Below are positions 35,706 to 45,158 of a stretch of 64,000 bases of DNA, piece after piece (position 1 is the stretch's first letter; each line of letters starts with the position of its first letter). A program made the translations under genes and the position numbers. A model generated the notes under the pieces. The model was not told the origin of the DNA. It saw only the letters and a list, made by a program, of their open reading frames with translations, and ran no database searches. This DNA is from Schistocerca nitens (lineage: Eukaryota > Arthropoda > Insecta > Orthoptera > Acrididae), in the NCBI RefSeq assembly GCF_023898315.1, contig NC_064621.1, forward strand, positions 124,595,521-124,659,520, given 5' to 3'.

Positions 35706-37112
35706 CACTAGTGGCCATTAAAATTGCTACATCAAGAAGAAATGCATGTGATTAACGGGTATTCAATGGACAAATATATTATACTCGAACTGACATGTGA
35801 TTACACTTTCACGGAATTTGGGTGCATAGATCCTGAGAAATCAGTACCCAGAACAACCACCTCTGGCCGTAATAACGGCCTTGATACGCCTGGGCATTGA
35901 GTCAAACAGAACTTGGATGGCGTGTACAGGTACAGCTGCCCATGCAGCTTCAACACGATACCACAGTTCATCAAGAGTAGTGACTGGCGTATTGTGACAA
36001 GCCAGTTGCTCGGCCACCATTGACCAGACGTTCTCAGTTGGTGAGAGATCTGGAGAAAGTGCTGGCCAGGGCAGCAGTAGAACATTTTCTGTATCCAGAA
36101 AGGCCCGTACAGGATCTGCAACATGCGGTCGTGCATTATCCTGCTGAAATGTAGGGTTTCGCAGGGATCGAATGAAGGGTAGAGGCACGGGTTGCAACAC
36201 ATCTGAAATGTAACGTCCACTGTTCAAAGTGCCGTCAATGCGAACAAGAGGTGACCGAGACGTGTAACCAATGGCACCCCATACCATCACGCCGGGTGAT
36301 ATGCCAGTTTGGCGATGACGAATACACGCCTCCAATGTGCGTTCACCGCGATGTCGCCAAACACGGATGCGACCATCATGATGCTGTAAACAGAACCTGA
36401 ATTCATCCGGAAAAACGACGTTTTGCCCTTCGTGCACCCAGGTTCGTCGTTGAGTACACCATCGCAGGCGTTCCTGTCTGTGTTGCAGTGTCAAGGGTAA
36501 CCACAGCCATGGTCTCCGAGCTGATAGTCCATGCTGCTGCAAACGTCGTCGAACTGTTCGTGCAGATGGTTGTTGTCTTGCAAACGTCCCCATCTATTGA
36601 CTCAGGGATCGAGAGGTGGCTGCACAATCCGTTACTGCCATGCGATTAAGATATCTGTCATCTCGACTGCTAGTAATAAGAGGCCGTTGGGATCCAGCAT
36701 GGCGTTCCGTATTACCCTCCTGAACCCACCGATTCCATATTCAGCTAACAGTCATTGGATCTCGACCAACGCGAGCAGCAATGTCGCGATACTATAAACC
36801 GCAATCGCGGTAGGCTACAATCCGACCTTTATCAATGTCGGAAACGTGATGGTATGCATTTCTCCTCCTTACACGAGGCATCACAACAACGTTTCACCAG
36901 GCAACGCCGGTAAACTGTTGTTTGTGTATGAGAAATAGGTTGGAATCTTTCCTCATGTCAGCACGTTGTAGGTGTCGCTACCAGCGCCAACCTTGTGTGA
37001 ATGCTCTGAAAAGCTAATCATTTGCATATCACAGCATCTTCTTCCTGTCGGTTAAATTTCGCGTATGTAGATCTTCATCTTCGTGGTGTAGCAATTTTAA
37101 TGGCCAGTAGTG
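35706..37112 (-). mobile_element. Tc1-like transposon inside PolB
   Basis: A 1,407-bp element with inverted repeats CACTAGTGGCCATTAAAATT (left) and its complement on the right, and TA on both sides (35,704-35,705 and 37,113-37,114). Copy B keeps the uninterrupted site: on its minus strand 'cacagaactagaagattatc' runs through at about 63,895-63,915. The insertion therefore followed the split of the two copies. Confidence 0.95.
35841..36881 (-). pseudogene. Tc1-like transposase, three nonsense codons
   Basis: From the ATG at 36,881 to the stop at 35,841 the reading frame is 347 codons with no net indel. Three in-frame stops occur in the N-terminal DNA-binding half, the last directly before MGTFARQQPSARTV (36,593). 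The catalytic half is open and keeps the triad: D in VVFPDEFRF, D in FQQDNARPH and E in DLSPTENVW. Its family differs from the 340-residue Tc1 transposase elsewhere in the window. Point mutations alone have silenced it. Confidence 0.9.
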
Positions 37113-38170
37113 TAGAAGGTTATCTGTCTTATGAAGGACGAAGCGAATAGATTACCAGTTGTGCAGTTTGTAGGTCTGTGCTCAAATCTGTATGCGTATC
37201 ACACTTTGGAAGGAGCTACGCAGAGATGGGCTAAGGGTGTGAGTCGTATAGCATCAAGAGCTCTCCCTATTGAAGACTATTTGCAGTGACTGTATGGCGG
37301 TGTTTGCAGTACCACACTGCAGCCGTTGTATGTGGTACGGCAGACCAGTATTCGATAGAGAGGGCTCGAGGTGTACATTGTACTGCAGTATAAAGTCGAC
37401 CTGTCCCCTCATGATGATAAAAGAATCGTGATGACGGGACTGAAACTCACCCGTACTCACACTTCTCACTTGTAGCGAGAGAAGAGGTGGGGGATTCTGA
37501 TTAAGTGAGAGGCAGAGAGAATGAGAGAGAGAGAGAAAAAGAGGGAGTGTGTGCAGACTAGTAGTATGACACTTTCATCACAGTGTAAGTAATTTGGTGT
37601 GTGTGTGTGTGTAGTATAAATATTTTTGTATACTATGTAAGTGTGCATATACATGCAAATAGAACATGTGTGGAAAAAACGATAAAAAGAAAGAAAAAAA
37701 GAAAGAAAGCAAAAACAAAAAAATGTTAAAAAGAATAAACAGAAAAAATACTTAGATATTTATTTCATTGTTCATACGCAACGTATTTGTTGCCTGTAAA
37801 TATATATATCTATGCTCCATGTGCATCTTGTAAATCGGATAGCTTTCAAATTTGTCACCTGCTGCTAGCCATTCAAGTCAGAATAGTTTTGAAGTGTATT
37901 ATGAAAACCTTTGCTATTAGGGCTGTTGAAAGTACTTCTAGGCGTGAACAGTCCATGAGAATTATTGTAAAAACTATACTACTGGGGCTGTGGAATGTAG
38001 TTGTCGTAAAGAAAGTATCTCTGCCTTAGTTTTTAGCGTAGATTTATAAAAAAAAGAAATTCCTACCAGTGTTAGTGTTGTAGCGTGTAAGATAAAAGTA
38101 TTTCTACATTGGAACAGTAGAGTCAATTTATACCTCAAGAATATTGTATTGTAAGTCAAAAACTACATTG

Positions 38171-38434
38171 AAATGAAATGAAGTCCCATGCTTCTTTACA
38201 GAGCGTAGGGGAACGATGCGGGAGACCCGCAGCGCCTTACTAGGTAAGGTCCTAATGGAAGTGGTTTGCCGTTGCCTTCCTCCGACCGTAATGGGGATGA
38301 ATGATGATGATGAAGACGACACAACAACACCCAGTCATCTCGAGGCAGGAAAAATCCCTGACCCCGCCGGGAGTCGAACCCGGGACCCTGTGCTCGGGAA
38401 GCGAGAACCCTACCGCGAGACCACGAGGGGCGGA
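38171..38434 (-). mobile_element. tRNA-derived SINE, copy A only
   Basis: The minus strand begins GTCCGCCCCTCGTGGTCTCG (tRNA-like head), has a B box in GGGTTCGACTCCCGGCGGGG, and ends CATGGGACTTCATTTCATTT. AAAAACTACATT is duplicated at 38,158-38,169 and 38,436-38,447. The equivalent place in copy B (about 62,780) is empty. This family differs from the other SINEs in the window. Confidence 0.93.
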
Positions 38435-38641
38435 CAAAAACTACATTGTACCTCACCTCAATAATTATATTGTGCATCAAAAATTTTTTGTGTTTGTGTG
38501 AACTGAATAAACGAAGAAAAAAAAATTGTCACCATATGTTTTTGTTGTGGTTATTCATAAAAAACCTATCCCATGTGGAATTATATATGTATATGTACAT
38601 AAAGGCTGTGCAGGTCACAAATGACATTAGTTTTGCTGAAG

Positions 38642-38779
38642 ATGAGTGCTATTAAGGAGGTAAAGTTTAAGTTGGCAGATAACAAAATATATAGAATGGT
38701 TGCAGGGAATCACTCGTATCGTGCAGCACGGATTGGGTTATGGGAGCAGGAGGCATGTGACCGCGTCCGCTTCCAATGA
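38642..38779 (+). pseudogene. Conserved small ORF beside PolB (copy A)
   Basis: A 45-codon ORF (MSAIKEVKFKLADNK..) ends in a TGA where copy B (62,606-62,430, minus) reads on for another 13 residues. The two share the motifs YRMVAGNH, LWEQ.ACDR and YIADIL. It is transcribed in the PolB direction, convergent with the capsid module. The product is unidentified; no signal peptide or membrane segment is seen. It could be a remnant of a larger gene. Confidence 0.5.
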
Positions 38780-39140
38780 TATATAGCAGACATTCTAAAA
38801 TTATGTTTCCTGTGCTTGAAGAAAACCACAGAAGTAGCATGCAGTTAAAACTGTACACTGTGTAAGCGGGAACCGGGCTGAAAAAAAGAACACAGAGGTT
38901 GTGAGTTAAAATTCATTTATTTCTCATCCAACTGAAAAGTAATTTCACATTTTCATAAGCAGAAACAGCAACACTATTTTCACACATCTTCTTCTTCTTG
39001 AGTCGATGGAAAAGAGGACACCTGTAGAATTCCGGGTCTTGAATGGCAGTAAACCGTGAGGCTGAATAATTGAAGAGACGTCACCATATCTTTATAGGGT
39101 ATGCCAGGATCATCCTAGTGAATCCCATGCTAGAAGTGTG

Positions 39141-39344
39141 TTAACCACTTTGACTCTTCTGTGTCTTATCACACGTCACACACTTTAAAGACCTCGGTGA
39201 TGCAATGTTTGCTGAGAATGTCTCTATTATTCCTACATCTTCTATGTATGCTACGAATGGAACATCTTTAAATATGAACTGTCTGCGCTCACCATCGTAG
39301 AAAACCTGAGCATCTGCAATTATGTTCACACCTTGAGATGCCAT
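39141..39344 (-). pseudogene. Exonuclease-like N-terminal remnant (copy A)
   Basis: A 67-codon open stretch opens MASQGVNIIADAQVFYDGER, followed by FIFKDVPFVAYIEDVGI. The pattern 'V.(V/A)DAQGF' followed by 'FI.K(E/D)' resembles the first block of a nuclease-like protein often encoded next to double-jelly-roll capsid genes of this group; that assignment is from memory of the family and is tentative. The rest of the domain is not open. Copy B has the same remnant at 61,913-62,116 with the same length. Confidence 0.4.
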
Positions 39345-39390
39345 TGTGGAATGCTCTAGGCATGGTGCAACATCTGTTCATCTATACAGC

Positions 39391-40186
39391 TCATTGCGCA
39401 ACACTGGTGAGTGGGCAGTAGTTGATCACGCAATCATGTAGAACTAGAGCATATGCAGCAGTGTGTTCTGGGAAATTTGTCGAAGATTCAAATTCAGTTC
39501 GCACATCTGCAGGTTCAGACTTAATTATCTCATTCTGTTTCAAGCAGTCGATTACAATGATCGGTAATAGCTCCCTGAACTTCCGTGGACTGATTAGACA
39601 CTCTCCTTCTTCTTCTTCAGTATACTCACAGCTAGAAGCAAGAAATCTTGCATACATGTCATTTGCCAGACTCATACATTTGCATTCCACTTCAGGTGTA
39701 ATTTGTCATATGGGTATAATTCTGAATTCAGGAAGTCTTTAGCATTAGTTAACTTGCAGTTGTCGAACACGGTGGACTCATTTGCTATATTCCCTCTTCT
39801 ATCAGTCTGAAACGCAAGTGTGATGAATCTAGGTGTCTCTAGCTTGGAAGAAGTTTTAATAGCCCATGTATGTGTGCTCGCAGTCGGTAACAGTGGATAC
39901 TCGAAAACATCCCACAAGCGAAATGTCTGTGATAGAAATGTACCGGAATTCAGGACTTTCAAAAGCTTCAAACGCTCCTCGTCTGATACACTAATGTGTG
40001 GAATTTTCTATATTATCTTGGTGATTGTGATCACATTCTCCTCTTGAGCTCCTTGAATGTATGAGTTATTATCCAACTGTTCTGGTTAAATGTGGTTGAA
40101 GCATAAGGTTTATATGAGAAGTATTCCTGAGGTATAACTCTCTCATCCTACTTTACTGGACTGCTTATATTGAGTGAGGACGTCAT
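39391..40186 (-). pseudogene. Major capsid (double jelly roll) relic, copy A
   Basis: The start-side piece (40,186-40,030) has the pattern YASTTFNQN expected at the N-terminus. The next piece (39,971-39,672) is the conserved C-terminal jelly roll: PHISVSDEERLKLLKV, FRLWDVFEYPLLPT, TWAIKTSSKLETPRF, LYPYDKLHL. The last piece (39,690-39,391) has DMYARF, LPIIVIDCLKQNE and AYALVLHDCVINY. Frames change near 39,680. Most of the first jelly roll is absent. The protein would form the capsid shell. Copy B (61,077-61,866) shares both the internal loss and the frameshift. Confidence 0.8.
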
Positions 40187-40307
40187 TGCGAGGTTTCAAG
40201 CGAACTGATTTAAGAAACTCGTAGTTCACACATGTTATCACTTTGCGGTTCGGTAGCGAAGTGGCGTACTGTGGATTGCGTACACTGGTTTTATAACGTA
40301 TGCCCAT
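40131..40307 (-). CDS. Conserved 58-residue ORF (copy A)
   Basis: An uninterrupted 58-residue ORF opens MGIRYKTSVRNPQYATSLPN, with a C-terminal block YEFLKSVRLKPRNDVL. It overlaps the end of the minor capsid frame by 17 nt and the start of the major capsid frame. Copy B carries the same ORF at the same length (60,956-61,132), while the larger genes around both are broken. The product is unidentified. The length may be preserved by chance over the short time since duplication. Confidence 0.5.
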
Positions 40308-41048
40308 TCTGCCTTAGATGTAATCATACAATGATTTCCTCACCACGAAAATCAAAAGATTGATTATACTGGTTCACAACGAGCAGCTACAAATAGTCTA
40401 ATGTCAGAGCTGTCACTGGAAGGTATAGTGCATTGGCAGGAGTCTCAAGAATCTTACACTCAGTTGCAACTGAGTGGAAGAATCCTCAAATAGTATGAAT
40501 CAGACTGTTGTTGAGATAGGAATTCGTTGTAATGTTACACTCGACTCGGATTGTGCTGACGGGCAGTATCTCCACAGTCTGATCTGACTTGTAAAATTTA
40601 CTAGGATCCTTCTTCAAAACTTGTCCTTTTGTGAAACCCCCAAAAAAGTTCAAATGTGTGTGAATTCATATTGGACCAAACTGCTGCGGTAATCGGTACC
40701 TAGACTTACACACTACTTAAACTAACTTACGCTAAGGACAACACGAACAATCATTGCATTAACAGACCTTACTTCAGATGTGAGCATGTAGCTAAATACG
40801 TTTGCCAGACTGTTTTAAGACATGGTTTAAATCATCGATGTCGAATGCACACGGTTCAATTTCCACAATGTCTTTTTCATCATTAATATCCAGATGCAGT
40901 TTGTTGTCTCGGTGATATTTGAGATGCTGTTGTACGACTCCAGTCCAATCAATGTAATATTCCATTCACCAATACTCAAATCAATTGGTGGGAGGTAATT
41001 TGCACGCAATACAGATGATCGTTCTTTTAACGTCAAAGTGTACGACAT
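40291..41048 (-). pseudogene. Minor capsid (penton) relic, copy A
   Basis: The opening MSYTLTLKERSSVLRANYL is followed by PPIDLSIGEWNITLIGLESY, the typical N-terminus of the Polinton single-jelly-roll minor capsid protein. The middle is broken by a frameshift near 40,890 and by a truncated SINE (40,639-40,752). The C-terminal half continues to the FRGEEI..RLHL motif near 40,330. The stop lies at 40,291-40,293. It would form the capsid vertices. The copy B gene (60,064-60,972) has the complete SINE at the same site. Confidence 0.8.
40639..40752 (-). mobile_element. Truncated SINE shared with copy B
   Basis: The 3' part of the SINE found complete at 60,421-60,624 in copy B abuts the same capsid-gene sequence (TGTGAAACC at 40,630-40,638 equals the GGTTTCACA target of copy B). 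The SINE head and about 40 bases of capsid gene beyond it are deleted here. Confidence 0.9.
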
Positions 41049-41093
41049 TGCGTCTGAACCCCAACAGTTGAAGGAATGTTTAAAGCTCCGCCC

Positions 41094-41720
41094 TGTATAA
41101 TCTGGTTCTTATTCTTTGTAAATGTAAAGAGAAACATGATGCTTAGATGTCCACAGAGGTGTGTATTAATGTCCTGATAGCAGCAAAAATTGTAGAACAA
41201 TCGTCTTCTGTGAGCGAAGTATCGTTATAATTCTTCTGGCGGTTGTAGGTCAACAAATGAGTCGAAATAGTAGATGGTATCAGCATTTTTCATAACATAT
41301 GACTCCCAGTAAATGCCAGCCGCTGTGGCTGAGCGGTTCTAGGCTCCTCAGTCCGGAACCGCGCTGCTGCTACGGTCACAGGTTCGAATCCTGCCTCGGG
41401 CATGGAGGTGTGTGTTGTCCTTAGGTTATTAGCTTTAAGTAGTTCTAAGTTCTAGGGGACTGATGACCTAAGATGTAAAGTCCCATAGTGCTCAGAGCCA
41501 TTTGAACCCAGTAGGTGCTGGGACCTCCAGCAACATCTAAATTCACAATACGACATTCATCGGTTTTCCACATTATCCTCGGTAATGTATCCCACATAAA
41601 CACACCTCGGAATATTGGAATGTTGAATTTTCTTATAACAAACTTAAGAAGATCAGTATTTGTGAGTGGTCGATCTGTTAGGACCGCTAATGGGCCGTTT
41701 TTTAATTTTTCCTTTACGGT
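41094..41720 (-). pseudogene. Adenain-like cysteine protease relic, copy A
   Basis: This Ulp1/adenain-type protease would process virion proteins. Visible: PIFRGVFMWDTLPRIMW and ECRIVNLDVAGGPSTYWV (the GTHW-type catalytic His region, with His replaced by Tyr). A SINE then interrupts (41,313-41,505), followed by YYFDSF (the catalytic Asp-side block) and CGHLSIMF (the CGHLC block with the catalytic Cys). Stops occur after the SINE. In copy B the same gene lies at 59,265-60,015 with the same SINE site. Confidence 0.8.
41313..41505 (+). mobile_element. SINE in protease gene, shared site
   Basis: tRNA-like head GCTGTGGCTGAGCGGTTCTA, B box GGTTCGAATCCTGCCTCGGG, tail CTCAGAGCCATTTGAA. Flanks are TCCCAGTAA (41,304-41,312) and ACCCAGTAG (41,506-41,514), a mutated 9-bp duplication. 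Copy B has the same SINE at the same base and relative orientation (59,410-59,620). Confidence 0.93.
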
Positions 41721-42429
41721 TTCAAGTATAGTTCTTTCCGATGGCTGCCGCTCCATCATGCGATTATGTCTTCTTGCCTCTTCTAACTGCACTTGGGAGT
41801 TTTGCGCGTTCTTGACCCTTCGAGTAATAGCTGCAGCACAACAAACGAGGGACCCTACTGCCGAAAGCGTGGAGAGGGCTGGGATGAGAAATGGAAGATA
41901 ACTACCAGGTGAATTAGGTGTTGGTGGAACTCGAGGTGCTTTAACCGATCCTCTTCTTGTTCCTCCCACTACCTTGCTGCTTCAGTGCGTTTTTAGCTGC
42001 ATACTTCGCTGTCAGGATACAGTTCCCAAACAACTCTGCTTCCCGCCCTTCTCTTCTACTTGCTTAGTGCACAACGTGCAGCATTCATAACTAGCTTGAA
42101 ATTCATCACGCCTAAACCGAACTTGATTTTTCACAACTGCAAATGCTGCGATGCGCTCACCTATACCAATATCCTTTCTTCTCCGTATCTCCTTAGCCTT
42201 ATGAGCTAAAATCCCATGTGCAATGTGACGAGACATCTTTATTTGCAGCATATGCAATGTCATTTTCCATACACGCTTCGTCGAGCAGTTTAACCCCCTT
42301 ATCACCTCACGCCAAGCGTTTCTGAAGCTTTGTTCCAGATCTACAGTAGTTATACCCCGGAATGTGTATTTCCACTGGCAGTTTGTCTAGAATACCACCA
42401 CCTCCTCTAATGTGTCTCCTCGCACGCAT
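41721..42429 (-). pseudogene. PLA2-like/pX-like virion protein relic, copy A
   Basis: From the ATG at 42,429 the frame reads MRARRHIRGGGGILDKL and then IPGYNYCRSGTKLQKRLA, stop, GDKGVKLLDEACMENDIAY. This is the parvovirus-type phospholipase A2 fold found in capsid proteins: a Ca-loop resembling YCGPGT, and the active-site helix where D.AC..HD..Y is expected, here with Asn for the catalytic His. Further on, PFLIPALSTLSAVGSL followed by RRVKNAQNSQVQLEEARR is a hydrophobic segment plus basic helix resembling adenovirus pX/Mu-like core proteins. An in-frame TGA and a frameshift near 42,200 break it. Such a domain helps particles leave endosomes; this copy is dead. Confidence 0.72.
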
Positions 42430-42493
42430 GATATGTTACTGCGCTGATTGAGGACTGTGCGTTCCCATTATATAGCAAATCGTTAGCATCAAT

Positions 42494-43141
42494 TCAACTG
42501 TTTTGTGCTGCACGAAAACCGAGCCATTTGACTTGTGCTCTATTTCCCCGACGTCTTATGACTCTCTCCACGAGAAACTCATCGGGTTCTGCGCTTCTCT
42601 TCGTCTCCTCTGTGTAGAAGCAGCCTGCAATTTCTTCGCCTTTACTACCCCTCAATATATAAGTTCTAGGATTCGTTCTTTGCACCTTTGAAACTGTAAA
42701 TACCTCTGTTGACCAGTTCGGTAGGTATGGTTTCTCAAATGCTGCCTTGTGTTTCGAGGTACGTACCAAATCGCTCCACGATGCTTGCCTTCAGGTTAGT
42801 GAATATCGAGTAGTGATGTATTCCGTACCGCTGAATCACGGTCTTGAAATACCTATTGTAAAACTCTCCACAGTGATCGCTTTGGAGACTCTCTGGGCAT
42901 TGATTCGTCCCTGTCTGTAGCAAACGCTCAAACACATCCGCAACATTTCTACCCGTTTTTGTTTTAACAGTTAATTCCCAGGCAAATTTGGATTATATTT
43001 GAATCCATTATTCTCATGTGAATACTCCCTCATATCTACAAGATCAGCCTGCCGTAAGTCATCCAAACCTTTCATCATAACATGCCTACGAGGGTATGTT
43101 TTGCGTGTTGGTTTGTGCAGTTCTCGAACTACTGTCTCCAT
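42494..43141 (-). pseudogene. Retroviral-type integrase with chromodomain, copy A
   Basis: The start at 43,141 leads into HKPTRKTYPRRHVMMKGLVD and then RQADLVDM, holding the first catalytic Asp. The next dozen residues of the core are missing in both copies. Then come SLQSDHCGEFYN (second Asp) and LKASIVERF (Glu). Right after the Glu, 221 bp present in copy B (58,067-58,287) are deleted across a 3-bp GCG microhomology. Then VRTSKHKAAFEKPYLPNW (SH3-like C-terminal domain) and the chromodomain VERVIRRRGNRAQVKWLGF. The enzyme would join element ends to host DNA. Copy A keeps a Lys codon where copy B has a stop (58,459). Confidence 0.9.
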
Positions 43142-43148
43142 ACTTATT

Positions 43149-43268
43149 AGATGATACCTCTCTCTCTCTAAGCTCGGAGATTACTGAAACAGCAGCTGAT
43201 GCCATGAGTAGCCGTAATCGATCTATTAGCTCGTTGGGGTCGCCATAATATATATACGCGGATTCCAT
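43149..43268 (-). CDS. 39-codon ORF before integrase, copy A
   Basis: The ORF opens MESAYIYYGDPNELIDRLRL and contains VISELRER. In copy A two extra bases (AG) in a GA run near 43,160 shift the last few codons so that the frame runs on to 43,086. Copy B ends in RGII and a stop, five bases before the integrase ATG. The motif YYGDPNEL(I/V)DRLRLL is typical of a short segment located just upstream of Polinton integrases. The function is unknown. Confidence 0.55.
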
Positions 43269-43284
43269 TGTTCACTGCTTTATG

Positions 43285-43823
43285 CTAAATGTGAATACTA
43301 TCACCGCTGCTGCTGCTGTTGTTGTTTTCACCATAAAGTATTGGTTTGATAATGGTTTTATATTTCTTGTTGCTCAGGCCTTCCATGATCTTATGTACAC
43401 CAGTCATGTTCAGTATTTCACGGTACATTTCCCTATCATTAACTGAACAGTTTATAGATTTTATGGTAGGTCTTAGGATAATAAGGTTCATTAAGCCAAG
43501 CGTCCTCTCAAACCGCCTACCACCAATCTGTTTTGTGTCATCAGTTACAGTTGTAAGATACATACCTAACATGTACGGTTTCCGCTTCCTAACGACGAAC
43601 TTCTATCTATCTGAGCAGGGGCATGCCGGATAATAAATTCGTCTATGCCAACACCATCGTTATCGCGTGGTTTTGTTTTTGCTGAGAGCTGCCTGAGACA
43701 TTCAGTAACCGGTTTAGAGGTCTCTCTTTGTGTTTGCTGTGGATCCATGTGCCCTAATCTTAGCAACCCTAGTTCCTCTCGAACCACTTTCCACGCTTGA
43801 ATCACTTTCTGTTTCGTTGACAT
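43285..43823 (-). pseudogene. Conserved Polinton gene, function unknown, copy A
   Basis: Two overlapping frames. The first (43,823-43,566) opens MSTKQKVIQAWKVVREELGL and ends IDEFIIRHAPAQIDRSS. The second (43,572-43,285) contains TPGLMNLII-like RTLGLMNLIILRP, EMYREILNMTGVHK and KYKTIIKPILYGE. Proteins with 'GLMNLIILK.P' and 'Y..ILE.TN.H..KYK.IIKPL' are encoded between ATPase and integrase in this element group. One frameshift at 43,566-43,572 joins the two. The same break occurs in copy B. Confidence 0.65.
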
Positions 43824-44204
43824 CTCAGTGTATACTGATCAGACGTCTCCGCAGCGTGAGACTTTATAGTTCTTCCTCTTACTATGTGCCTGCTCCCGCT
43901 TCTCAACAACAAGGTACTCTACATCTATTTTCCCCTCAATTGTATCGACCATTTCAGTTAAGTTGGTTGCTTTATACCTATTTCATTAACTAGCTCATTT
44001 AACGCATTGACCATTCTCAGAAGAGTCTGGTAATACGTCTATAGTTCATTGCGCATACCTCCAACTGTATGCACTATATCCCCAATTTTCGCATCCATGT
44101 TCAGGCGAATGTTCTGTCTGTATACACACGTCTCTCAGGTTGAGAGCTGGACGAATTTGTTCATGGTACAGCGTATACTGATGTACTAACCTCTCTTGCC
44201 AGTT
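43824..44204. other. Remnant sequence between ATPase and next gene (copy A)
   Basis: Conserved with 56,620-57,010 in copy B but broken in both. One frame holds YYQTLLRMVNALNELVNEIG (copy A minus strand, about 44,040-43,980), a heptad-like segment suggestive of a coiled coil. No family recognised. Confidence 0.45.
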
Positions 44205-44906
44205 TATATATATAGAAGCTCTAGAAAGTTTCGCCTGTACCTGCAATCATTCGGTCTTCTTGTCTCATCAATAACGATAAACCCATACTGTGAATGATTC
44301 CAGAAATCAGCTTATACCTTTACAAAATCAGTGAACGACATGTCAGTTCCTACAAGTGCCTGGTAAATGGGTTTTAAATTCAGATTGTCTTGTTTGAAGA
44401 CTATAATGAGTTTTGCATTATCCCTAACCTACTGTATGGGGATTCTGGAATATGTTTGTCTTTGATAATACACATCAGCACCCATTAACGATCGAAACAG
44501 AAATATTTTCGAATTTGGTCTTGGTGTCCCACAGCAAGATCGTTAAATATGAAGACGGTATTTGGCTTTGCTTTTTCAGGCAGAGGGATATCACCACTTT
44601 CAGGAATGTTGTGCATATAACACCTTTTACACCGTGCAATATATCTTATAATAGCTGATACTTGGGATGAAACCGTGTTTTTGAGAATAAACAAAAATGT
44701 TGAAATCGGACTCCATCTAAACGTGTTATCAACGTCATGAGGACATTGTTATTACTACAGTTGGATGGTATTGCATCAATGGCTCGTATATTATCAGGAA
44801 GGAGAATTCCATTCTTCTTCCTCTTCAGGTTTTCTTTTGCCTCTTCACAGGATTAGTCACCGACAACAAAGATTTCGTGATGAGGATGTTTCACTGACGC
44901 TGCCAT
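44205..44906 (-). pseudogene. Packaging ATPase (FtsK/HerA type), copy A
   Basis: A32/FtsK-HerA-type ATPase that would pump element DNA into capsids. From the ATG at 44,906 (MAASVKHPHHEIF) it leads to SNCSNNNVLMTL, where the Walker A motif (GxxxxGKT/S) is expected; Gly-Lys is lost. Next come GDIPLPEKAKPNTVFIFND (Walker B, hydrophobics then acidic pair changed to ND) and HQDQIRKYFCF, and a C-terminus CRYRRNFLE before a stop at about 44,205. Internal stops occur. Copy B (55,913-56,615) keeps FIFDD in Walker B but lacks the same Walker A residues. Confidence 0.85.
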
Positions 44907-45039
44907 GATACTAACTACGCCAGGTATTGACGAGTAGTTGGCATATATAGAATATACACTTGAAGGGACAGTAATAGTATGTGTAGCCACTCTATCTCCA
45001 TTACTTAACCGACTGAGCTATTTTGGCTACGCGGAGAAA

Positions 45040-45083
<44 letters not shown>

Positions 45084-45105
45084 CACACACACAGGCACAC
45101 ACACA

Positions 45106-45151
<46 letters not shown>
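45040..45151. repeat. (CA)n microsatellite
   Basis: Imperfect CA array of about 110 bases beside the Tc1 insertion. It is absent from copy B at the same position. The frame encoding repeated Thr-His is an artefact. Confidence 0.95.

Positions 45152-45155
<4 letters not shown>

Positions 45156-45158
<3 letters not shown>

Larger units (their letters stand above)
33512..37475 (+). pseudogene. Protein-primed DNA polymerase B relic
   Basis: Type B DNA polymerase of the Polinton/viral family, which replicates the element from a protein primer. Visible in order: exonuclease motif YADFECHL at about 33,715; a CPICGLPL..DHCHLTG zinc-finger-like segment (33,978-34,045); FFHNLSGYDAHF (34,110-34,150); YYTATGLSWDA (34,640); MYLDVNNLYGHAM (34,845-34,880), the Pol A region; LDLSKLHTYRFHY (35,495); and the catalytic C motif reading YMDTNSFIY where YxDTDS is usual (35,570). 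After an inserted Tc1-type element (35,706-37,112) the C-terminus resumes (LMKDEANRL, WAKGV, DLSPHDDKR). Frameshifts lie near 34,075, 34,300 and 34,400, with stops at 34,995 and beyond. The changed catalytic Asp and the breaks make it nonfunctional. Confidence 0.9.

Noticed and set aside
45040-45151. CRISPR-like or other spaced repeat array
   Set aside because: It is a plain CA dinucleotide array; no array of spaced repeats was seen anywhere in the window, and the sequence is animal nuclear DNA.
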